Positions 33,081 to 45,209 of a stretch of DNA of 64,000 nt are shown here, one piece after another; within the stretch, counting starts at the first letter, position 1; every line of letters starts with the position of its first letter. Where the stretch lies: contig OX388312.1 in the NCBI GenBank assembly GCA_947579605.1, positions 23,273,313-23,337,312 on the forward strand, in the 5' to 3' direction. Source of the DNA: Athripsodes cinereus (Eukaryota; Arthropoda; Insecta; Trichoptera; Leptoceridae). Position numbers and translations under genes: made by a program. The notes below the pieces were generated by a model. The model searched no databases and was not told the DNA's origin. It was given only the letters and a program-made list of their open reading frames with translations.

Positions 33081-34577
33081 ATTAAACAAAAACTAAAATA
33101 AAAACAATAAATAAATAAAATAAATAATTGAAGATATATACTAAATACAAATAAATACTAAACAAATAAATATAAATAATATATATACATACATATATAA
33201 AACTACCCAAATATAAAACAATTTCGTGTTGTGGTCTTAAAGACCAGTCTCACGATTCCTTCGAATTTGGGTGCTTTGCCTTAAAAAAACTTACTTAAAC
33301 CTTCATCACTTCCAATAGAAGGGTAGGTATGTATAAGGAATATGTAGGTATTATAGAAGAGTTGTATGTTTGAAATGTTTTAATGATTCATCATAATCAC
33401 CATTATTTAAACTAGGTTTATATTTTAGTAACTTGCATTCATTGATAAGCTATTATTAAGAGTATTAAGCAACAGTTATTAAAACTGTCTACACAGTGAA
33501 TTCAATTTAATATTATAAAACCATGAAATAAATATATATAAACGATGAAATAAATAAGAAGATATCTTCCAATGATGACTGGCTCAATTAAAATGAATAA
33601 GTTTACCACGAAGGGTAACTTTTTAAGACAGGATCGGTTTGAGTTGTTAATGTTTGTTATTTTAGTCAGTTTATAATATGGTTTGTAAATTTTTCTCTAA
33701 ATTTTCAAGTTTATTGAATCAATGTCATTTTTTTTATAAACTCTCAATTTATGCACAAAATGTTGTGGTTTCTTCGATACCAAAAACTTATAAATTAGGT
33801 AATACACAATACCTTATACATATTTACTGCAACACATTATATATTTTTTACACTTCGGTACTGTTTGAGTTTGTTAAAGATATCTATAACTGCTGCCATA
33901 CGCAAATTTATTATTGTTACAGCAATATTATTATATTATTCCAATGCAAGGGATGAAATTTGAATGTTATCAATTATTATTACTACAACTACTGCACGCT
34001 CCCATCGTTACCATATTATTATCGTAACTTTACAGTGCAAGGGGTTGGTCTTATTATTTTCAATTGTAGATATAATATAATGAGTCGGTATGTTTTTGAA
34101 ATGGGGAGTTTTCTTAAGATGAATAATAGTACCAAATAAATATCTAATATTAAAGTACTATGCTGTGACAACAATGAATATTATTGGAATCGATTCGTAA
34201 AGGGGAGAACACAAAACATGTCGCATTCACAAAGATATTTATAAGTAAGTACTTCTTATTTCGTCTGCATGTCAAAAGTTGGAGCGTCGGATTAAAAGAA
34301 ATTCAATAGGTACCTATATATAGCTTGATTAAAATATTATTTGATACTTAAAAGTTCAATAAGGAAACGAATAAAGTGATCCATAGATCAATAACTTTTC
34401 TCAAATTACTTTCGAATGGTAGCTAGTCTACTTCATATTTGACATTGTATACTTAGGTACACCTAATTATTTTAGGAAAAGATCAAAGTTTTTATTACAA
34501 AAACTCGTGGTAAATATATTTTTTAATTTTTGTCAAAACATATCAAAGAAATCTTTTAGCACAGTAAAGTATGATTG
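33081..34577. other. No gene recognised
   Basis: AT-rich. The 92-codon frame at 33678-33956 is rich in Ile, Tyr, Phe and Cys and has no recognisable content. Confidence 0.4.
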
Positions 34578-34723
34578 CACTGAGAAAAAATTACCAATGA
34601 TTTGTTTGCGAAAAGTTAATATTATTGATTCGTTCTGATGAATCGTTTGTTCTATCTCTGGTCCTAATCTGATAGTACGTACCAATGATTCGTTGTGAAA
34701 TTTTGTTAGTATTTTTCTCAGTG
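34578..34723. mobile_element. CACTGAG-ended miniature transposon, copy 1 (146 bp)
   Basis: It starts cactgagaaaaa and ends tttttctcagtg. Shared with copy 2 (37643-37827) are the interior block accaatgatttgtttgcgaa, ctatctctggtcctaatct and agtacgtaccaatgattcg. Copy 1 lacks most of the left inverted repeat seen in copy 2. Bases just outside (tg on the left, tgg on the right) are also shared by both copies, so the exact ends and target duplication are unresolved. Confidence 0.85.
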
Positions 34724-36377
34724 TGGTTAAAAATTTGGTACTCAATATGTATAGTCATAAATGTGATATGTATTCTGCTATAAAAAAATATATAAAAAAT
34801 TGAGAATTCTTAGACTTATTCTATAATGATGGTTTTTATTGATATGAACATTAAGATTTCGTAATCAACGATGAAAGAAGAGTTCATCAGTAAATACTTA
34901 CTCAAAAAATATATTTTATTACTTTATGTAAGATTAATTTTAAGATAAATTTCTCTGCAATATCATTGTTTATAATCACAAAATCATAAAAAAGATAATA
35001 ATGTACATAATCAACAAAAACAAAGAGATAGTATCTACTAATTAAGCATTAAACATTGTCATAACAACTAACAAAGACATAAAATTATTTTGTGTACATA
35101 ATTTTAAAACGAGGGAGGCAAAGAGGACTTTGGGTGGAGGACCAATGTCTACACTATCTGTACATGATCCTCAGCACTGAGAAAATAACGAAAAAGAAGA
35201 TATAATTTTACAATAACATAATAATTACTACCTACTCATTCTTTTGTATTATTAACGTTGTTAGGAATAACAATACTTTCATAATATTTATTCCTTTTAA
35301 TGTATTCTGTTACATCGTTTTAACGATTTACAATCTTGCGTGAAATAATTACGTAATAAAATTGTCCGAGGTAGGTTTTTGATAAGCGTTCATAAAAAAA
35401 TAAGTATTTTCCTACATCATAAGGGGTGACTAGGGTTGTAACATTGATTGATTAATAAACATCATCTACATAATGTCTCATCAATATCAAATTAATTCAT
35501 CGAAAAAAATGGGTGTTCTTCTAAGATACCTTATAATGTTACTTTTATACTGCAATACTGTCGCAGCACTTTAATTGTGCACTTTGAAGATATTATAAAA
35601 AAGCACGTCGTATTTTTGTTGCTGAAATAAAATGTTGAACTTATTTAATACTAGAAAAAAAAACAAATGAATTTTGACACTTTTGTATGCATTTTCTTAG
35701 AAATACAAAAAAAAAAACAAGATTTTAGTAGAACACTGTTTTCTTTACAAAACAATCTAGGAAAGTAAATACTATGGTTTAATCATTGGCAATTAGGCAG
35801 GAATGCTATGGTTGTAAAACGTATTTTTTTAATAACATATTATTCTTGGATGTCCACAAATTTCACGATATAGACAACTTAAAATAATAAGCATAAAATC
35901 TGATTTCTCCGAGATCCATTTTTAACTATTTGGACACAAAAGTTGATTGGTCATCGGAAGTTTGTAAATTGCATTTTTGTCGATGTTTCGAAACCATTAT
36001 TTGCATACTTTAGGTGAATCATCCCCCTCCCCCATATTATTAATCTCTACCATAACCCCACGGTATTAAGGGACCTCACCCCTAACACGGTATAATAATA
36101 ATTTGAATTTTATCGTTGGTAGATATCTCAATGTACAGGGTAGTGGTTGTAGGTACACAAAAAACTTGCGTCACAATTCATTATAATTATGTAGCAACCA
36201 CCACCTACCGGAATACTACCGCTTATGTTACAGATGAGGGAAATAAGAATAATTATTGCAAAAGAGTCTAATTGAAACCTTACAAAAAACACCTACTATG
36301 TCAATTACTTGGGGTTGGATTATCAAACAAAATTTCTGTTCTGTTAAGCTTAAAGAAAGAAATCATTCTACAAAATG
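34724..36377. other. No gene recognised
   Basis: AT-rich. A segment at 36130-36210 has imperfect inverted similarity (gtagtggttgtagg and caaccaccacctac). No known feature. Confidence 0.4.
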
Positions 36378-36485
36378 AGATCGTCGATAGCCTGGAGGTT
36401 CGATTCCAGGTGCCAGCAAAGTCATCTTTCATGACACAAGCTTATTGTGAAAAGTGTAAAAGGTTGTATTTGGGTTTATTTTACA
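36378..36485 (+). mobile_element. SINE-2 copy (tRNA-like head and tail)
   Basis: gatagcctggaggttcgatt carries a B-box-like ggttcgattcc. It is followed by a gccagcaaag segment, catgacacaagct, and the tail aaaggttgtatttgggttta that is shared with 37025, 55862 and 57853. The head is partly deleted relative to the copy at 57853-57975. Confidence 0.7.
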
Positions 36486-37024
36486 TATAATTATATTTTA
36501 AAAGGTCAATGGTGAAAAACAAATGAACATTTTGTTTTATATTCAAATGACTTTTCCAAATTTCCCTAATAAGTTTTCTTTTTTTATGTGCGTCCAGATT
36601 TTGTCTATGAACAACAGAATATTTTAACATTTATTTTCTTTATGTCATCAACAAGAAAACAAGTGTTTTGATCTCTTTTTGTGTCGTTAAAAAAATTGTT
36701 TTTTATTTCGTTGGTATTTACACTGCTGATAATTATAAATAAGGCTAATTGAGATTCATATAAGGTTTTTTTTAAAAACTAATTGAGTGCCTATTTGTAA
36801 AAATATATTTAATATAAATATTACTGGACATAAAATATGCAAAATTGAATTCAGTATTGAACACATAATCACATTTTTTTTTATACATAACATAAACATA
36901 AATTATCTATTGTTTACTTTACATAAATTGCTTTTTTTAATTTTCATACGACCTAGCGATAAATTGTTTATTTTTTTGTTTTTCATATTTGTGGAATGAT
37001 TTATTTTTAAAAGATATATCTGGT
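36486..37024. other. No feature seen
   Basis: Very AT-rich; a 70-codon plus-strand frame (36787-36999) has random-looking composition. Confidence 0.4.
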
Positions 37025-37110
37025 TTTTGTTATAAACCCAAATACAACCTTATACACCTTTGACAGTAGGCTAAAAGCTTGTGTCGTGAAAGGGGAGCTT
37101 GCCGGCTATC
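37025..37110 (-). mobile_element. SINE-2 3' fragment
   Basis: Inverted SINE-2 tail: tataaacccaaatacaacct, then aggctaaaagcttgtgtcg and ggggagcttgcc. The tRNA-like head is missing. Confidence 0.7.
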
Positions 37111-37642
37111 CTCAATTTCTATCCTCAATATAATGTATTAATTTATTAGAGAAATGTGTATATTTTGAAAATTATTGAAGTACCTTAATGTGAATTCAGA
37201 GAAATAAACCATATTTTTGTTTCAATAGATAAATAAATAATACCTAGTTGAAAATTATTACATAAAGGCGAGCATATTAATATTTCAATATTTTTCAATA
37301 ATAATAGAAGTAAATGTTTGACATCGCATGTTTCAGCTGTTTTGAGTACAGAACTAGATACTATTTAGGCAAGTAGGGTGATGTTTTCTATCAACAATGT
37401 TCGGAAGGGTGTCTACTGTACGTTTACTACTAAAGTCAGATATTTCAACATGCTCTTTGGGTAACTTTATTACAAAGTCCATTTTTCTTTTTTAATCCTG
37501 TATACTTCAATCTATTACAACCATTTCATATCAAAATATAAGTGATTGATACAATATTTATAGCGTGGAGCGGTATGGTGCAGAAGAAAACAGGATTTTC
37601 TGTTACAGACGTTCTTCGTATGGGTCAAAACAGACACAAATG
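37111..37642. other. No feature seen
   Basis: AT-rich spacer with no recognised repeat. Confidence 0.4.
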
Positions 37643-37827
37643 CACTGAGAAAAATACTAACGAAATTTCACAACGAATCATGGGTACGTACGTTGTTGGT
37701 AAATTTACCAATGATTTGTTTGCGAAAAGTTAATATTATAGATTTGTACTAATGAATCGTTTCTACTATCTCTGGTCCTAATCTAATAGTACGTACCAAT
37801 GATTCGTTGTGAGTATTTTTCTCAGTG
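37643..37827. mobile_element. CACTGAG-ended miniature transposon, copy 2 (185 bp)
   Basis: The left end reads cactgagaaaaatactaacg and continues aaatttcacaacgaatcatg. The right end is a near-perfect inversion of this (gattcgttgtgagtattttt then ctcagtg). The inverted repeats are therefore about 45-50 bp with a small indel. It has no coding capacity. It could not be assigned to a superfamily. Confidence 0.88.
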
Positions 37828-38063
37828 TGGAGAGAGATCTATTGCTGTCATAATATGACTCTTCAGACATGAAAAAAAAAAAAACGATTGAAAGAGGAAG
37901 AATAAGAAAGATAATATGACCCTCAAGGACACTTACCAGCCTTTGAATCTAGGAATATTTAATATATTTATCATACGTACATAAATCGTAAAAAAATTAA
38001 AATAATATTTTATCTAGTTTGTTTATATTTTCAGCATTAACTATATAATAATTTCTAGACATA

Positions 38064-38269
38064 TTGGTATTGTTATAGTCACTATGTATAATAATTATAC
38101 ATAGTGACTAATAATAATTATTATTATATTTTTATGAGCTTATTGCTACCGCGGTTTCGATGGAGCGTCTACCATTTTCGAGCGATTATTTAAAAATGAA
38201 GGGCGATTATCTTTTTAGATAATTGCTCATAAATATAATAATTATACATAGTGACTAAAACAATACCAA
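38064..38269. mobile_element. 206-bp TA-flanked miniature transposon
   Basis: The ends are inverted repeats (ttggtattgttatagtcact on the left, the inversion of agtgactaaaacaataccaa on the right) and continue for about 40 bp with few mismatches. TA flanks both sides (38062-38063 and 38270-38271), as with Tc1/mariner-type elements. The left repeat is itself palindromic (tcactatgtata and tatacatagtga around a short centre). The interior holds a GC-richer patch near ccgcggtttcgatggagcg and no transposase. Confidence 0.82.
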
Positions 38270-38874
38270 TATATTTTATCTAGATTTAAGGGTTGACAAG
38301 TGTCTCTATTCCTTATATTTTGATGTAAAATGGTTGGGTGTAGTTAAAGTTTGCTGAATATAAAAATATATAAGTACCTTAAATTAATCGTGTTAAAGTT
38401 ACCTTTAAAAGAAGTGTTACGAGAGCTTTAAAAGCTCGTATATTAAGAGTACGTTGAAATATCGGGCTTAATAATAATAATCTTTTTAATACTGATGGTG
38501 TCTTACTGTTACAATGTTGTTGTTACTGGTGCCACTTGATTAATGTCTTCATTGTGAAGTAGAAATACTTTATAACATGGTATTTTATTGTATCTGCATT
38601 TTCTTTGATGTCATAATAATAATTTAAATATTTTATAACTATCACACTACTTCAAAAATTAAAGAGTACCTTCCTCGTTCTACTATCATAATAAAATATG
38701 GTAATCAAAAGATATTAGCAAATGTGTCACATTATAAATTGTAAAAGCATACAATGTTTCACCGTTTTTGTATAACTTTGTCTTGTTTGTTTTGAAATCT
38801 TATGTATTTTTTTTTGGGTAAACTGATATCAAATATTCATTTCACAGTAGGTGATCAGAAATTTGTACAGGGTA
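38270..38874. other. No feature seen
   Basis: AT-rich. Confidence 0.4.
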
Positions 38875-39000
38875 TTTGGGTTAGTTGGAAAAGATCGCAC
38901 CTTTGCGATTAACTCGTCCCGTGTTTATTGGTTGTTTTTAATTCTAACGCATTTCTATTTACAATCGTATGTATTGTTCAGTATATTATGAAATTGTACC
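38875..39000 (+). mobile_element. LINE-E 3'-UTR fragment
   Basis: It contains gggttagttggaaaagatcg, cgattaactcgtcccgtg and a following AT-rich end, matching the copy at 4058. It ends directly against the LINE-C fragment. Confidence 0.7.
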
Positions 39001-39125
39001 TATGAGAACGACATCAGAGCGCAGGGAATGTCATGGAAAGGGGTGACGCAGAGACGCTCTGAATACAGGAGGCTGGTTTCTGCCCTGTGCTCCCGATAGG
39101 AGCGTTGAGGGCGATGAATGAATGA
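39001..39125 (+). mobile_element. LINE-C 3'-end fragment
   Basis: cctatgagaacgacatcaga, ggaatgtcatggaaaggg, ctggtttctgccctgtgctc and gagggcgatgaatgaat match LINE-C at 27540-27660, including the start of its tail. A few bases are missing inside (the caattggca piece). Confidence 0.82.
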
Positions 39126-39126
39126 A

Positions 39127-39210
39127 TACAATGAATATAGATAGGAAAGTGTGGAAAAGTTTTGAAGAGGCCTTTATACAGCAGTGGAGAGAAGAGGGCC
39201 AGCAGTAAGT
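39127..39210 (+). mobile_element. LINE-D 3'-end fragment
   Basis: In one frame this reads DRKVWKSFEEAFIQQWREEG followed by a stop shortly after. This is the C-terminus also read on the minus strand at 41937 (NVWKSFEEAYTQQW). It lies immediately after the LINE-C tail, so two unrelated LINE ends are joined here. Confidence 0.8.
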
Positions 39211-39244
39211 AAGTATATTTGTAGTTTATATAATTTGCTCATAA

Positions 39245-39560
39245 ATATAATATGTATCTTCTTCTTCTTCTTTTCGTGTCGGTCAGCATCGACAAACAAT
39301 AAAAACACCAAGTCCACATCTACACTCCCATTCCCTCCCAGAAAACAACGACCTCTCTTGCAGCTCCCCCTAGGTGAGTTCGTCCCACGAATTCCTCCCA
39401 GTGACACTGTCTGGGAGCCATTGGGCATGTCAGGAGGTGTCCAGTGTCTTGCTCCTCTCCACAGTCACACGCTGTGCTCTCAGCCAAGCCCCATCTCTGG
39501 AGGTTCTTTCTAGTGCGTCCCACTCCTGTTCTGATTCTGTTGAGGGTTCTCCACATCAGC
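39245..39560 (-). mobile_element. LINE C-terminal fragment with Cys/His motif
   Basis: The minus-strand frame 39556-39320 is open for 78 codons: TLNRIRTGVGRTRKNLQRW, then CDCGEEQDTGHLLTCP and a stop after WEGMGV. The C-x-C...H-x4-C signature is typical of the C-terminal end of CR1/Jockey/R1-like LINE polymerases. Overlapping plus-strand frames at 39184-39568 are antisense. Confidence 0.8.
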
Positions 39561-40149
39561 CATGGTAGGTCATATATGTATTAGGATTAAGTCAATAGTA
39601 TTTACACAATATATAGGATGCGCCCTTGAAGTGGATTTATTCCACAAAACGGCGCATTATAAAGTGTCTATTATTATTATTATCTACAACTGTTTTAACT
39701 ACATAATGTCACGATATTTTTATGAAGCACATCAGTAGAAACAAAATATACATATATCAAACAATAATCACATGACTACTAAATACAGTATCGATCAGAT
39801 TAATAAAAGCAACGTAATTGTTTTATTTTTCAGATTATCTTTTTATTACGATAAAATAATCATTTTATATTTGCTTAAGTCACCTCTTTAGGCATTCTTT
39901 ATAATTTTTATATTTCTTGCCATCGATTTATTAAAGCTTTCACATGTGGATACCATTTTTTCTTTATCAAACCATATCCGAATTGTGGACGAAACTAGTT
40001 ATTCCACCGTAGTAAAATCAATTTGGGGACGCTATAATTTTTGCAAATCACCTATAGATTATTGTTCGGATTAATGTTTGGTGCGTTTTCTAGCCAGTCC
40101 AATACGGTGTTTTGATTATTAGTAAAGATTAGAAAAAATGAGATGTGAC
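39561..40149. other. No feature seen
   Basis: AT-rich; no frame of note. Confidence 0.4.
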
Positions 40150-40265
40150 TCGATATAAACTCGCCCTCTGTATATCTAATTGTATAACTGTTGTTTTTAT
40201 GGCACTATTTATCATGTAATATTGTAAACAATGTACAGTGTACAATAAAATAAATAAATTAATTA
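40150..40265 (+). mobile_element. LINE-E 3'-UTR fragment, short
   Basis: It begins within cgatataaactcgccctctg and continues to tgtacagtgtacaataaaat and (AATA)n. Only the terminal part is present. Confidence 0.65.
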
Positions 40266-41084
40266 AATAAATTTTAAAAGACAAATAAAACAATTTCATT
40301 TATTTTTTATCATGTTTCAATTAATTTGTTCGATACTGTACAAAGACGATTTATTACATTGTTATATAGTCATTATCATTGTTATGAATTAAGGAATGAA
40401 ATATACCTAATATTTTAATAGGTACCTACCTAAATACTTTATTTTAATTAAGAAATATCTTCGTTCTATGAAACCTTCCTATGTAGCAAAAGAACAGGAA
40501 ACTTGAAAAACACTGTGAGGAAAAACTTGTTTTTTTTTTATTTCTAGCTTAATTACTGATCTTTGTAGTATTTTAAGTTTTTAGATGTAGGTAAGGATAT
40601 TGTTATTGATTATAATGTACCAACCAACCTAAAGTTTTCTTAAGTGACGCATAAAATTTATACAATTTTTTTAATATCGCAAATCATCTCTGGTTTTTGT
40701 ATTCATAGTATGACACCAGTGACGAGTGTTCATAAAAAATGATATCAAGGAACCTCTTTACGATAAAAATTCTTTTGATGGTAGAAGAAATTCATAGATT
40801 TGCTTTATATATTATTTTTTTACTATGATAATGGATGATTTCGAATTTTATATTACTAAAAGTCCAAATATCTTTACCCTAAATATTATTACAGTTGACA
40901 TCAAGTTTTTATAACAGAAAAAGTTTCTTATTGATATTTTTATTAATTATTAGCTACACTTATAAGATTTTACAAAGAACTCTCTCCATAGCAGTGCCGT
41001 TTAAAAATTGTAGGTATTTATTAATCATGCTATGACTCCTTTTGCAAAATTTCATAAGATCAGAGAGAACGACAATATATAACA
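40266..41084. other. No feature seen
   Basis: AT-rich spacer. Confidence 0.4.
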
Positions 41085-41235
41085 TTATTATACTGATTCC
41101 CACAAGTGAGGTAGCCAGCAGTATGTACATTTAATGAAACATGAAAATTGTCCTTTCCGTGACAACAAATGGATATGACATTATCGATGGGTGGGATTAT
41201 AAATGTATTCACTGTGTCGGTGTTAAGGTAGTAGA
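41085..41235 (-). mobile_element. SINE-1 copy, degenerate
   Basis: Minus-strand copy with gattcccacaagtgaggtag, cagcagtatgtac, and the cctttccgtgacaacaaatg block. It is truncated and diverged; the palindrome at 41243 lies directly beyond it. Confidence 0.6.
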
Positions 41236-41242
41236 ATTCCAT

Positions 41243-41321
41243 ATCGAAAAAATAAAACAGGTGTTTTATTCTACTAAAGATACTCTTTAGTAGAATAAAA
41301 CACCTGTTTTATTTTTTCGAT
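41243..41321. repeat. Perfect 37-bp inverted repeat (hairpin)
   Basis: Arms 41243-41279 and 41285-41321 are exact reverse complements over 37 bases around a 5-base loop (atact). Such exactness means either recent origin or active gene conversion between the arms. No flanking target duplication is visible. Confidence 0.93.
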
Positions 41322-41682
41322 TATAAATTTACTTATTTTTAATTGAAAGTTAAAGTAACCTTGTAGGTAAATTGAAATGATTTAACGACTTGTTTTATGA
41401 AGAACTGTCATTTATATAACACTTAAAAGTAAGAAAAGTAATAAAAGGATAAAAGTAAGATCTTTAATTAATTGTTTTTCTAATCAGATTTCTACTTCCA
41501 TCACAAAGTTTATCTACTTGAGTTTATGGCGTGCATTATAACAAACATAATTTTCTACCCTGTGAACTATCTGAATAATTTGTCAAATAACACACAAAAC
41601 AAATCGATACTAGATGTCATAATAATATTGGTGGGTAGTTGATTACGTCAAACATCTAATACACTTCTGTGAGGGGTAGTCA

Positions 41683-42408
41683 CAAGGGCGTAACCAGAAT
41701 GTTTTTAGGGAGGGAAGCAGCTTACCAAATCAGAAAAAAATGGTGTACCATTTCATTAGCTATGGTTTACCTTAATATTGTGTTGGAATCCCCTTTATTA
41801 AACATTACCCTTTTTTCATATTTTTGAAAGGACTTCAACAACCAAATCATATTCACTTTCATTGATTGTGTCGGTATTAAGTTTGCAACATTTGATTTTA
41901 AGTTACATAATAAAATGAATACTAGCTTACTTACTGCTAGCCTTCTTCTCCCCACTGCTGGGTATAGGCCTCTTCAAAGCTTTTCCACACATTCCTATCT
42001 CGAGCAACACAATACCACTGTTTTCCCTTCACCGGGACAATATCGTCAACCCATCTTTTTTGGGGTCTTCCTACGCTTCTTTTGTCCTTCCACGGCCTCC
42101 ATTCAAGAATTCTGGAAGTCCAGCTGGCATCCTCTCGTCTTAACACAAGACCAGCCCATTGCCATTTCAGCTTGGAAATTAATAATTTTTAATATTACTG
42201 TATAGTGCTTGATACTAAATATTTTTCATTTTATTTTATAACTTATGTTTAGTTTGATATTTAGTAGGGAGGTGTTTCCAGCATCGATGGCATTTTCCCA
42301 TACTTTTTCAATACTTAAATACCAATTTTGCTCATACTCTGTTCTTAACCTTAGAGTGGAGAGATCAACTGCACCAGTGTACCCTTCTTGTTTCTGGTTA
42401 CGCCCTTG
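41683..42408. mobile_element. 726-bp hAT-type non-autonomous transposon
   Basis: The ends are 17-bp perfect inverted repeats (caagggcgtaaccagaa). They are flanked by 8-bp near-identical duplications ggtagtca (41675-41682) and agtagtca (42409-42416). An 8-bp duplication and a CA-GGGCG-type end fit the hAT superfamily. No transposase is present. The interior carries an inverted LINE-D fragment (41930-42176), which is either a later insertion or cargo. Confidence 0.88.
41930..42176 (-). mobile_element. LINE-D C-terminal fragment inside the hAT element
   Basis: The minus-strand frame 42146-41937 reads LEWRPWKDKRSVGRPQKRW, then NVWKSFEEAYTQQWGEEG and a stop. Upstream, in a different position of the same strand, AEMAMGWSCVKTR is visible. 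It is a 5'-truncated C-terminal end of an RTE-like LINE. A 96-codon plus-strand frame (41915-42205) is antisense to it. Confidence 0.82.
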
Positions 42409-42416
42409 AGTAGTCA

Positions 42417-45209
42417 TATACTTATATTATGTAATGTTGTCAAAATAATAATAATACCTAATTGAGGGTTCTTTTGAATAGTCACCCTCTAATCTATAAC
42501 AAAAATAGTAATATTTTATTATACAAATTACTATATCTACATCTTTACCTATACACTAAATAGTTCTCATTGTAATATTTGAGTGGAAATTTAATAATAA
42601 GCATTTCCTTCACATGTCTCTATTCACACGCACATTTAATATTAATAAAGTGAATGCATTCTGCAAGTACTTAGGTATGTCTCTCTCACTCGCTCTCTTA
42701 TAGACGAAGCAAGAGCTTGCTTGTTATGGTCGGAGATATGTCTACCTATAGGGGCCAAAACTGAGGTAGGTACTTATAATAATATATTATGATTTTTAAT
42801 GACTACACTAAATCAAGTAACTATGCGGTTCTCTGGGGTTTATAGAGAATTAGTCGAATAGTCTTAATAATACGAGTTACACACCTATTACAACTTTATA
42901 CATTATACAAAACTAATTCCCAAATTCCCATTCAATTCAATGAATGAATGTTGTAGTTAGTAGTATTAACTTAACCTTCTACCGCAGTTGTGCACGTCTG
43001 ACATACACCTCATTAAGAAATTATTAGATATCTTTCTTCCATCAATCCATCCCCATCCCTCACTCACAATACCTTTCTGTATCCTAGTGACCAATCGATC
43101 AGTCGTCAATGCCTTGTCGTTGTGTGTGTTATGTTCCTGTGCTGTGATAGTTACGTCTCACAGACGTCAGGTCAGTAATAGTGTGATTTTATGCATACGT
43201 CTAATAGTCGTCACCACGCATTTAATGTTTTTATGTCTTTGAGTCTCATAGAGGAAATATTTCGACTATTTCGAATGAAATTTATTTAAACACTTGTTTC
43301 ATAATTACTTACATAAATTTTAACGTGCTACCTCTCCAATAGAGTATTTCACTGGTCAATGAAGAGGGAGTCACTATTTATATATATATGGTCACTTTAC
43401 TTTACCATATATAATGTATAAATATCAATATATATTTATTTATTTTATTTTTCACTGTACTCACATTTTCGTCCCGGTTTTAAAGAAAGTAACAAAAACA
43501 ACATTAGAAAAACTTGTCCTAGCTGTCTGAAACTTACTTGTAGATTTTGTTGCAAGCCTATGTGTCTTGATGCAAGCAAATTTGTGAAGAGTGTAGTACT
43601 AAAACTCTTATGTAAAGAGTACTTGCAGAATCTTAGTGTGTTTATATTTATAATTTTTTTATGTCTTAATATTATTAACTAGTCTATTTACGATAAGGAT
43701 TTTGTATTTTTTTATATATTCATATTTCATGTTTAGCTAAAAACCGAAAAACATAAGTACTTGTTTTTTTCATCGTATTTTTTGAGCTCATAATAAATAT
43801 CAATTTTAAAATGTATGTGCTTTGTTTCAATTTAATAATTTCCTATTATATGCTTGCAAAAAGCTTATATTTAGTAATATTAGCTAAGAAATATAATAAT
43901 TTATTATTAAGTGTATTCTATATAGATTTCGAATTGTACGTCTGTCAGACGGCACGACTGTGCTAAAATTATAAAAATTCACCACTGTAGCTAAGGGTTA
44001 ATTGTATGTAGTGGGATATTGTAAAGACAATATTATAACGTACATAGATACATTGAAGGATCATAAGTATCTAGTACTAGTTGTACGAGAATCTAATGTA
44101 TACTGGCAACATTGGCATTCCGAGGACGGGGCTAAAATGAGACAGTTTTCCTACTTCTTATTAAAATTAATATGAAAGGGGCAAAATAAATAAATATTAA
44201 TAATGTATGATAAAGTATCGAAAAGAGAAAATTTGTCCGCTCCCTCTATCGAAAATACATGCACTTTATGAAACAGCATATTAGAAATAAAACTGGGAAC
44301 TAAAAAATCTTTATTAGTAAAAAGTAATGAAGGTATAATGTTTCAAATTTCTAAAAAAGTTGAAAATGTTGAGGGTAAAGGAAAATGATACTATAAATGA
44401 AGTCGAGTTTTTTTCTTTAACGCTTACAAATACCAAATTGTGAAAGCAAATAAGTCAATAAAGGACTATTAATATTTTAAAATCGAAATACGAAATTGTG
44501 TTGAATAATGGGAAGAGTCAAATTTTAGTAGGCTACTGACTCCCCCTATCAAAGCTCCAGGGGTACACCTATGATTAGAAATATGACCATTATATACCTA
44601 CATACAATAAAGCTGTGAGACAAAGGATTAATATGGAATTTGGTATATTATTGTGTATTGTTTCATTATTTATACTACCTACATAGCTCACAATTTGATT
44701 ATGTCGTATTATGTACTATGTATGTAGATATTATCATAGCCTAAGGTGCGGAATATTCAGGTCACTTCGTACAAATCTCAGAATCCAATATTAATGATTG
44801 ATTTACTTTATTCAGATCAATCTGTGAAATTCAATCATCACGTATTGTTTGTTCATATTCATTAATACGTTATTTTGAATTTGATATATATATTTTTTTG
44901 CATTCTCTTTATGATTCCTGAATACATAAAACTAATGTATAGCTTTTTATTGATGGTAGATTAGATTGACAGAGATACATTAATTAGATATTTTCTTTAT
45001 TTTTTTCAAATTTCTAAAGACCATTTTCAACCTACTTGTGTGAAATGGCGAGATGGTATGCATGAATGAGATTTTAATCAAGGAATTATACAATGAATTT
45101 TTATATCAAATCGTTATGAACAATCATCAAAAAGTTTACAAATTTTGTTGAGTTTTTCACGCATGTATTATTTATGTGCAAACCATTTTATTTTAATTAT
45201 TAATTATTT
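42417..45209. other. Long stretch without recognised gene or repeat
   Basis: AT-rich. An 84-codon plus-strand frame (42988-43242) is Ser/Leu/Val/Cys-rich and unrecognised. No copies of the window's repeat families were found. It is the longest repeat-poor part of the window apart from 60311-63242. Confidence 0.4.

Noticed and set aside
39184..39568. Two plus-strand frames (109 and 64 codons)
   Set aside because: They are antisense to a minus-strand LINE C-terminus with a clear Cys/His motif.
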